Positions 57,500 to 64,000 of a stretch of DNA of 64,000 nucleotides are shown one piece after another (within the stretch, counting starts at the first letter, position 1; the number at the start of each line of letters is the position of its first letter). Source of the stretch: Bacteroides sp. OM05-12 (GTDB lineage Bacteria; Bacteroidota; Bacteroidia; Bacteroidales; Bacteroidaceae). A program made the translations under genes and the position numbers. The notes under the pieces are model-generated. The model saw only the letters and a list, made by a program, of their open reading frames with translations. It had not been told where the DNA came from and ran no database searches. The stretch spans positions 1 to 64,000 of the forward strand of contig NZ_QSUN01000004.1 in the NCBI RefSeq assembly GCF_003438995.1, written 5' to 3'.

Positions 57500-57720
57500 C
57501 CGAAAGACGTAGGGCATTCGACAAGAAGACGTAGTGCGTCATAGGTAAAGACGTAGCGTGTTTTTATGAGCCATGCAAAAAGCGCGACAAATTTTCAACG
57601 TTCATAAGGGAGATTAATGTCACAAGTTTTCTCATTTGAGGCTTTTTTAAAGATAAAGCGTTGATAATGAGCCCCGCGACAAAAATTTCGTAGGGGGTAT
57701 AAAATACTATATAAATAGAG
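57500..57720. repeat. 220-bp dispersed intergenic element, copy B
   Basis: Near twin of the element at 13924-14143, same orientation, again between two convergent genes. Three 22-base units have anchors at 57507, 57529 and 57551 (ACGTAGGGCA, ACGTAGTGCG, ACGTAGCGTG). They are followed by the same conserved block (CATGCAAAAAGCGCGACAAA, GTTCATAAGGGAGATTAATG). The match fades after about 57705. The 586-base gap around it holds the nested hairpin on its left and a terminator on its right. Confidence 0.75.
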
Positions 57721-57787
57721 GCTTAACAGACCGATTCCGACAAAAGAGTTTTATAGCTTAAAAACAGAAAGGAATCATTAGAAAAAG

Positions 57788-57828
57788 CTCACCCCTGTCA
57801 CAAATATTTGCAACAGGGGTGAGTTTTT
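57788..57828. terminator. Terminator for the GH5 gene
   Basis: A perfect 11-bp stem (CTCACCCCTGT with ACAGGGGTGAG), a 14-base loop, with T runs on both strands. It ends the leftward GH92-GH5/GH5 transcript and could also stop rightward reads. Confidence 0.88.
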
Positions 57829-57875
57829 GTTTTCAGAGCTTGTTAGTCAGCCCTATATTAAATATCCGGCAATAA

Positions 57876-60800
57876 TTACATTTTCGTAATCTTACGTGCA
57901 ACCGTACTGCCATCTCCTTTTGTCATCTTCAACACATAATATCCGGCATCTAAAACAGATACGTTTATTTCTGCCTGCATATTATGTACAGCAGTCTCAT
58001 ATACTTTCTGTCCCATCATGTTATAGACAACAATACTCTGAATTACTTCTTCCGAATTAACTTTCAGAATATCTTTTACCGGATTAGGATAAAGAACGAT
58101 ATTATCACCATTCTTCACGTCTATATTTCCTATAGAAGACGGATCATTAGCAAAGTCTCTAGTATATTTTTCCATTATTTTCATGGTAGACTTTTCCGTA
58201 TAATAGTCCTTAGCAGGTTGTACGGTCAATACATAGGCATCATACATTGAACCACCACACCAATAAGTAGAAGTCAATTGTTTTTCCTTCAAATAAGAGA
58301 ATACATTATCGATCAAAGTCATATACCTTTCATCACCCTTTGAGTGTCCATTGTACGGAACTCCATATTCGCCGATCATTCCTTTCTTATTATTCTTCTC
58401 CAACCAAGCAACAAACGGGTCAAGACGTTGTTTGTAAACTTCAGAATTCGTACCTACTTCCTGGTCGTATGTTTTTTGATAAGTACCGGAATTATCTTTA
58501 TCAAAATAAGTATGTGCCTGATAAACAAGTTTATTGCAAGGATCAACCAAATCTTTCAACTTATCACTCGAGCCTTCCCAGCCTGCTGCACCTGCATAAT
58601 TCTTGCCCTCAACCACAATCTGCGCATTTGTATCTACTTCGCGAATTGCATTGATAGTAGTCTGATAATCATCAAACAAGACATTGATATCGATACCTTT
58701 CGGCTCATTCATCAAATCATATCCCCAGATATTCTTATAATCCTTGAATTCAGTTGCAATTTTCTTCCACAAGTCAGCTAAATGCTCTTTTGTCAATATC
58801 ACTTCACTCATGGCTTCCCAATTGCCCCAACTTTTCTTTGATTCGTCCCATACACGGCGACCGGCAACTCCATATTCATACAATGAGCCATCAATAGCAC
58901 GTTCACAAAAATCATGCAAATCCAGCATCACCCACATACCCAATCTTTCCGCCTCTTTTACCACGGCAGCCAATGCTTTGATATCTGATTTATCGGCATC
59001 ATAATCCAATTCTCCACCAACTACATGTTGCACACGCGGAGCACGGAACGGAATACGAAGTAAACGAACCCCTTTCGCTTTGAAATAATACAAATCTTCA
59101 AACTTAGGATATATATAGCTTTGACCGAATGTTCCCGGGTTATCACCACCTGAAGCAGAAGCCAGATTCACTCCTAAATATGCTTGATCCATTGGAGGAA
59201 GAACTCCGTCTGTCTTATCCTGAATAGCTTCTTTTTTATCATCATCTTTATAAGGAGGAGTTACCTCACCTGCAACTGCACTACCCTTATAAGCAACGAT
59301 ATTATCTACAAAAATATCTTGCGTTGCATAGCCACTCACTTTTAAACGGATAACATAAACTCTGCTTAAATCTATATCATGACAATAATCCAGACCAAAA
59401 CTTAAAGAAACCCATTGCCCTTTTTTAAGATTCAATGCTACAGGTATTTGTGCTACTTTATTATCCTTATCATTAATCCAGACTTCAACGCCTGCCGCTT
59501 TACCACCTTCCAATGCTCCTTTTAAGTATACACTCAAGTGCAGATAGTTCATCTGACTTAAATCCATCACATCACTATTCTTATGTACTTTGAACGGGAA
59601 AAGATTCCAAGATGTCAGTTTCAAAGTTTTGTTACCTGACACTATCTCTACAAATTCATCCTTTTGATTTGCATCTTGTCCCCAATTTCCGGCATTTACA
59701 ATTCCGAATTCATCCTGATATCCGTCTTCTTCGTATTGTTCACAGAAAATAGAGATAACATTTGATTTATCCAACGAAAGCGTAGGAACAGTCGTCGGGT
59801 CCGGAGCAGGCTCAGTATCATCATCATCACCACTGCTTTTATAAGCATATACATTATCTACATAAAGCAGTTTACCCGTAGAACCTTTTCCGCCACGACG
59901 GAATCTGATCATATTGACAGTAGAAGTCCCCCATATACTAAGAGGTACATCAATAGAAATCCATTGTCCATGCCAATCTTTTTCCGTAATATTCAACCAA
60001 ATACCGGCATCTTTACCATTCCCACTAAAATCAGTTAAAGAAAAATCAAATTCACCGATACCCTGTTCATTACCCGGAGAGAATATATCCATGTGCAACA
60101 TATCCTTGCCAGAAAGATTTGCCGTACCAACAGACACATTCGCTCTACTTCCATTCACAAGGTCGTCAATCTTAAATATCTGGTCATTCGTTCCCTCAAT
60201 CGTAACAATCGACTTTGTCGTTTTTGGATCACCGTAATCAGCTTGTGCATAATCAAACTTTCCGCCTTCATAATGTTCACTAAAGAAATTAAGAACATTA
60301 GCTTTATCGACAGTCGGTGTCGGAGCTGAAATCAAAGGAACACCGGTGGTAAGATTAGCATTGCCATTGGCTACAATCTTTATTTCCGGATCCGTACCGG
60401 GACCTGGATCATCACCATTATATGCATAAACATTATCCACATAAAGAATAGTACCCGGAGACCCCTGTTTGCCTCTTACAATACGCAAGATATTAATTGT
60501 TTTCAAGTTCACACCGGCATCTTTAAATACGCTCAATGGAATATCAACAGCTATCCATTTGTCATAAGTTCCGTTTGCTTCAAAATTATACCACAAGCCG
60601 GATGAAGCCGTACCCGATCCCCAATCACTTACCAAATAAAAGCTGAATTCTCCGATACCTACATTATTACCGGGAGAATAAATATCCATATGGATATAAC
60701 CTTTATCACTCAAATCACAAGTACCTAAAGATATTTGAGCATTATTCTGTACACTTCCGGTAGATAATCCTTCAATTTTAAGTACCTTTTCCGTATTGCC

Positions 60801-61019
60801 AAAAGGTGTTATTATCGTTTTAGTTGTCTTTCCTGTCCAATCCGCATACTCAATTTCGAATTTTGCGAATTGTTCATAAACATCGCTGAACAGAGATTTA
60901 ACCTCACTCTGAGGACGCGTAGGCGTAGGTGCCGGCGTCGAAGGTTGTGCATACAAAGACTGCCACCCGCAAAGCATTACTGCCAATATCAGATAACAAA
61001 TTCGAGAAATTCTCTTCAT
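57876..61019 (-). CDS. T9SS-tailed GH5 with three N-terminal binding-like domains
   Basis: Secreted multidomain enzyme of 1047 residues. After a signal (about 1-24) come three related beta-sandwich-like domains at about 35-202, 232-394 and 412-579. Each has a strand pattern ending in YVDNVYAY or FVDNIVAY, and Pro/Gly/Asp-rich linkers join them. The GH5 barrel spans about 610-955, with acid/base Glu772 in WGYDLMNEPKG and nucleophile Glu884 in MIGEYGVPY. Other GH5 landmarks are RLLRIPFRAP, MWVMLDLHDF and LVYQAHTYFD. Residues about 966-1047 are a type A T9SS tail (VLYPNPVKDILKVNS, VVYNMMGQKVY, LDAGYYVLKM). It is likely an endo-acting enzyme on a beta-linked backbone at the surface or released. 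It is 29 bases after the GH92-GH5 gene. Confidence 0.9.
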   Translation of the reverse strand: MKRISRICYLILAVMLCGWQSLYAQPSTPAPTPTRPQSEVKSLFSDVYEQFAKFEIEYADWTGKTTKTIITPFGNTEKVLKIEGLSTGSVQNNAQISLGTCDLSDKGYIHMDIYSPGNNVGIGEFSFYLVSDWGSGTASSGLWYNFEANGTYDKWIAVDIPLSVFKDAGVNLKTINILRIVRGKQGSPGTILYVDNVYAYNGDDPGPGTDPEIKIVANGNANLTTGVPLISAPTPTVDKANVLNFFSEHYEGGKFDYAQADYGDPKTTKSIVTIEGTNDQIFKIDDLVNGSRANVSVGTANLSGKDMLHMDIFSPGNEQGIGEFDFSLTDFSGNGKDAGIWLNITEKDWHGQWISIDVPLSIWGTSTVNMIRFRRGGKGSTGKLLYVDNVYAYKSSGDDDDTEPAPDPTTVPTLSLDKSNVISIFCEQYEEDGYQDEFGIVNAGNWGQDANQKDEFVEIVSGNKTLKLTSWNLFPFKVHKNSDVMDLSQMNYLHLSVYLKGALEGGKAAGVEVWINDKDNKVAQIPVALNLKKGQWVSLSFGLDYCHDIDLSRVYVIRLKVSGYATQDIFVDNIVAYKGSAVAGEVTPPYKDDDKKEAIQDKTDGVLPPMDQAYLGVNLASASGGDNPGTFGQSYIYPKFEDLYYFKAKGVRLLRIPFRAPRVQHVVGGELDYDADKSDIKALAAVVKEAERLGMWVMLDLHDFCERAIDGSLYEYGVAGRRVWDESKKSWGNWEAMSEVILTKEHLADLWKKIATEFKDYKNIWGYDLMNEPKGIDINVLFDDYQTTINAIREVDTNAQIVVEGKNYAGAAGWEGSSDKLKDLVDPCNKLVYQAHTYFDKDNSGTYQKTYDQEVGTNSEVYKQRLDPFVAWLEKNNKKGMIGEYGVPYNGHSKGDERYMTLIDNVFSYLKEKQLTSTYWCGGSMYDAYVLTVQPAKDYYTEKSTMKIMEKYTRDFANDPSSIGNIDVKNGDNIVLYPNPVKDILKVNSEEVIQSIVVYNMMGQKVYETAVHNMQAEINVSVLDAGYYVLKMTKGDGSTVARKITKM

Positions 61020-61048
61020 AATACTTAATTTTATAGTTAATAATAAAG

Positions 61049-64000
61049 TTACTTTGTTGTTACATATTTAGTTAGAATCCGTATTTGCGGTTTATCCTTT
61101 TTTAAATTATCCTCCGGATGTACGGAAAGAATATACTTATTCCATCTTGCTCCGGCAGCCCAATACGTACCGTTTACTCCTTCCGAGCTGAGATAAGCCA
61201 AGAAATTATCCAGACACTCCAACCAACGTTCATCATCTGCCGGAACACCGTATTCCCCTACAAGTCCACGGAAATGATTCTCTTTCAACCATTCCACGAA
61301 AGGACGCATACGTTCCACACCAATATAAGGATGTGCTTTTTCTTCATCATACGAACGCCGATAAATCCCCGAACCATCTTCATCAAAATAGCAATGCGCT
61401 TCGAATATCAAATTATGAGACGGATCATACAAACTCTTCAATTCATCACTAACCACTTGCCAACGTTCGGCAGAACTCCAATGATTTCCTCCCACTACGA
61501 TTGCCGTCCTCGTATCATATCGGCGGATCGTATCAATAGCCGCCTGTGCTATTTCTGTCCAAGGAGTAGACTCAAGCATATCATGAGGTTCATTAATCAA
61601 ACCATACCCATACAAGCCTTTACAATCTTTTAATTCTTTGGAAATCAGTCCCCATGCCGATGCAAAATGGTCAATAGAAAGACTATCACCGATAATACGG
61701 TCTTTTCCGTCATCCTTACGACGACCGTAATTGTGCATATCAATCAAGATTTGCATTCCACGCTTATCCGCCTCCGCCAATAAGAACTTAATATAGTCTA
61801 TTTCTTCCCTGTTTAGTTCTCCGTAGAGTTTACGCTGGATACGCTCCCATTTAAATGGCAGACGAATCAACGTTAATCCTTTAGAATGCCAATAATCCAA
61901 TTCATCTGTCGTAGGATAATAATAATCCTTATTAAAACGTCCTACTCCCTCCATCTTTTTATGGAAAAACTCTGCACCCGCAAGATTCACTCCAAAAGGT
62001 TGCACTCCTCCCCTGTCTATACCAAAAGGTTGTATATTCCATTGCTGAGGTTGATTCGTCAAATAATAGATTATCGTTGCGCCTTCTGCAATTTCGGCAT
62101 GACGTATCCATGTTCTATCCAGAACTTTACCATTCAGTACAACGGATTGTATATATTTGGCATCAGGAGAAGATTTTATCGTCTTTACTTCTATCTTCTT
62201 ACCATTCTCCATAGTCAGCGTTACTTCCGGAAAAGCCGGAGGCAACAGATAATAATAATCCTGCCCCGCATTCGGGAAAAAGCCGATGGAAGTAAAGATA
62301 TACCATGACCCCATTGCACCGCTATCTTCATTATCCGGATACCCCTTTGCCAAAGAAAAATGGTTCGTACGAATGAAATCCACATATTTGGCTGCCATAT
62401 CCGGACGGTCACAATGACTAAAAATAAAAGGAGAAAGGAATCCCGGTTCATTGTCCAGCTCTATCAAATCATTTTCAAAACCGTAAGACAACCTATTTAC
62501 CATATTTTCTTTGCCTCCGCATAACTCTATCAAACGGTCGAACTGATGAGGAGCAAATAAGGTATACACCCATGAATTACCTTCATAGAAATATTCAACC
62601 CAAGAACCATATCTTTGTGCCGGATCTATCTTTATCCAATCGCCATTCTCCTTACGAGGACCGACAAAACCTTTGAAACCATGACTTTCCAATTCGGGAT
62701 TAAATAAGTTCACCCACTCTCCTGAACGTCTTTCCAGATAATTCGCAGTTTCATTGTCACCCATCATTCTAGCAATGCGGGCATCACAAGCATCATTATA
62801 GGCAAATTCCATTGTATAGCTGCAACTCATTCTTGCACCCGTTTCAGGAATCCAACCGTATTTCAAATAAAGACTGTCACGTGCATGAAGTGCGTTCCAT
62901 TTTACCAATTCATAAGCCTTTCGCTTATCAAAGCCCTTTAAATTCTTTGCGAAAGCATCTGCAATAATATTATCCACATCATCACCGCCCTGTTTCATTT
63001 CCCATTCCAAGGAACTGGTAAAAGTAGGGGTACATTCACCATCATGTGCAAAACGGTCAATGAAAGAGTTCATGGTCTTTGCCACAAAACTTTCATTAAT
63101 AAGCATCATCAACGGATATTTTGTACGCCAGGTATCCCATACACAAAAATGGTCATCAATATGCGGTTGTCCGCTCGTCCAACGAGGATTGTCGCCAGTT
63201 CGTTCACGAGGCATCACAAAGCTATGATACATTGCTGTATAGAACAAGCGTTGTTCCTCTTCCGTTCCGCCTCTCACATCTATCTTCGAGAAAACTTCAT
63301 TCCAAGCCGCTTTCGCCAAATTCTTCACTTCGTCAAAGCTACGTTTGCCTATCTCCTGCTCCAGATACTTACAAGCATTATCCACACTTTTTAAAGAGAC
63401 ACCAACGCCCAAATGCACCGTTTCCGCATCCGTCGGTAAACTCAAACGGGCATATAGAGCTTTTACTCCTTTATCTGTAACTTTCACCTCTTTCAGTTTC
63501 ACATCCGGGCGGATTGCAAAAAAGACCTTATAAGGTTCGGCGCTTCCGAAACCACCGAGATATTCTCCCCAACCGGTCAATAAGCCGGAAGACTCGTCAT
63601 AAGAGATGTTTCCTCCCAAAAACTGTCCTTTCACGATAGGAACAATCTGTTGGGGAATATTGTGTTTCATATCCAGAAGGATATTTTTATTGCCTGACTT
63701 CGGATAAGTAAAACGATAAAAAACACTATGATGTGTAGGAGTTATCTCCGTTTGTATATTATAGCGGTCTAAATTAACCTTATAATAATAAGGTGTAGCT
63801 ACTTCACCGGATTTAGGAGAATCATGCTCCGTCTCACCCTCCTTAAATCCAATCTGAGGAGAAATAAATACCTGTCCGTAACGTGCCCAACCGATACCGG
63901 AAACGTGTAATTGTCCGAATCCTCGGATTACATCATTTTCATCATACCCATTGTGGCCTCCATTCGGAGTTTGCGGAGCCGGATTAACCGAGCCATGAGG
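61049..64000 (-). CDS. GH92-GH5 fusion enzyme, 5' end beyond the window
   Basis: Partial gene; the open frame runs off the right edge without a stop, and 110 codons beyond the first internal Met read as GH92 (GFGQLHVSGIGWARYGQVF), so the true start is outside. The visible 983 residues hold most of a GH92 alpha-mannosidase (FCVWDTWRTKYPLMML, ELDNEPGFLSPFIFS, GYPDNEDSGAMGSWYIF). Within about 15 residues of its last strands (ATIIYYLTN...WNIQPFG) a GH5 barrel follows. The GH5 acid/base Glu is at 61589-61591 (YGLINEPHDM) and the nucleophile Glu at 61253-61255 (LVGEYGVPAD). GNHWSSAERW and YWAAGARWNKYILSV resemble the GH5_5-type cellulase pattern, from memory. No sorting tail or linker is seen. The GH92 loop SGAMGSWY departs from the common CGQMSAWY, so specificity may be unusual. 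Confidence 0.88.
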   Translation of the reverse strand, partial: PHGSVNPAPQTPNGGHNGYDENDVIRGFGQLHVSGIGWARYGQVFISPQIGFKEGETEHDSPKSGEVATPYYYKVNLDRYNIQTEITPTHHSVFYRFTYPKSGNKNILLDMKHNIPQQIVPIVKGQFLGGNISYDESSGLLTGWGEYLGGFGSAEPYKVFFAIRPDVKLKEVKVTDKGVKALYARLSLPTDAETVHLGVGVSLKSVDNACKYLEQEIGKRSFDEVKNLAKAAWNEVFSKIDVRGGTEEEQRLFYTAMYHSFVMPRERTGDNPRWTSGQPHIDDHFCVWDTWRTKYPLMMLINESFVAKTMNSFIDRFAHDGECTPTFTSSLEWEMKQGGDDVDNIIADAFAKNLKGFDKRKAYELVKWNALHARDSLYLKYGWIPETGARMSCSYTMEFAYNDACDARIARMMGDNETANYLERRSGEWVNLFNPELESHGFKGFVGPRKENGDWIKIDPAQRYGSWVEYFYEGNSWVYTLFAPHQFDRLIELCGGKENMVNRLSYGFENDLIELDNEPGFLSPFIFSHCDRPDMAAKYVDFIRTNHFSLAKGYPDNEDSGAMGSWYIFTSIGFFPNAGQDYYYLLPPAFPEVTLTMENGKKIEVKTIKSSPDAKYIQSVVLNGKVLDRTWIRHAEIAEGATIIYYLTNQPQQWNIQPFGIDRGGVQPFGVNLAGAEFFHKKMEGVGRFNKDYYYPTTDELDYWHSKGLTLIRLPFKWERIQRKLYGELNREEIDYIKFLLAEADKRGMQILIDMHNYGRRKDDGKDRIIGDSLSIDHFASAWGLISKELKDCKGLYGYGLINEPHDMLESTPWTEIAQAAIDTIRRYDTRTAIVVGGNHWSSAERWQVVSDELKSLYDPSHNLIFEAHCYFDEDGSGIYRRSYDEEKAHPYIGVERMRPFVEWLKENHFRGLVGEYGVPADDERWLECLDNFLAYLSSEGVNGTYWAAGARWNKYILSVHPEDNLKKDKPQIRILTKYVTTK

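Noticed and set aside
57876..64000. Horizontal transfer of the GH5/GH92 block
   Set aside because: Base composition and codon use look like the rest of the window by eye, and no mobile genes, tRNA or attachment sites are seen.

Overview
The window comes from a gut-type Bacteroides (Bacteroidota). The evidence is a SusC/SusD pair with secreted glycoside hydrolases, several lipoproteins with acidic residues after the lipobox cysteine, SprA, LruC and PG0541-type proteins, and many promoters with the Bacteroides -7 box TAnnTTTG in place of sigma70 boxes. The species cannot be fixed from the sequence alone. No rRNA, tRNA, CRISPR array, insertion sequence or prophage was seen.

Layout. (1) 0.4-4.9 kb, minus strand: two SGNH hydrolase-like proteins and an MBOAT acyltransferase, probably a glycan O-acetylation unit, followed by a small lipoprotein. 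(2) 5.0-11.6 kb, minus strand: TetR regulator, TolC, adaptor, RND pump and a PG0541-like protein in one operon with promoter, operator candidate and terminator. (3) 11.8-26.8 kb, housekeeping: dnaG; a minus operon DUF1599, DoxX-like, tpiA, SPOR, folE; ndk with an M23/LysM peptidase; a seven-gene minus operon pdxJ, exbB, exbD, tonB, DJ-1, ispD, recG; then nadK. (4) 26.8-34.3 kb: LruC lipoprotein, TonB-dependent receptor-like barrel, MATE transporter, diaminopimelate dehydrogenase. (5) 34.4-44.8 kb, plus strand: ruvA, the 2464-residue sprA, a radical SAM protein, and a secreted DUF4468/flavin-reductase-like fusion. (6) 44.8-64.0 kb: a polysaccharide utilisation locus. SusC, SusD and two lipoproteins run leftwards. 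A small T9SS-tailed binding protein, a cadherin-like repeat protein and a SusB-type GH97 run rightwards. A T9SS-tailed GH5 with three binding-like domains and a GH92-GH5 fusion, cut by the right edge, run leftwards towards them.

How it may work: the lipoproteins and the SusCD complex would bind and import oligosaccharides produced by secreted GH5. GH92 and GH97 would then remove alpha-mannosyl and alpha-glucosyl-type residues. No regulator of the locus is inside the window.

The most unusual feature is non-coding. Five intergenic gaps carry imperfect tandem arrays with an exact 22-bp period. Two of these sit in a 220-bp element present twice (13.9 and 57.5 kb). Two others sit beside long AT-rich perfect palindromes (0.36 and 33.3 kb). 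The GH92-GH5 fusion and the T9SS-type cargo tails near sprA are the most notable protein-level observations.
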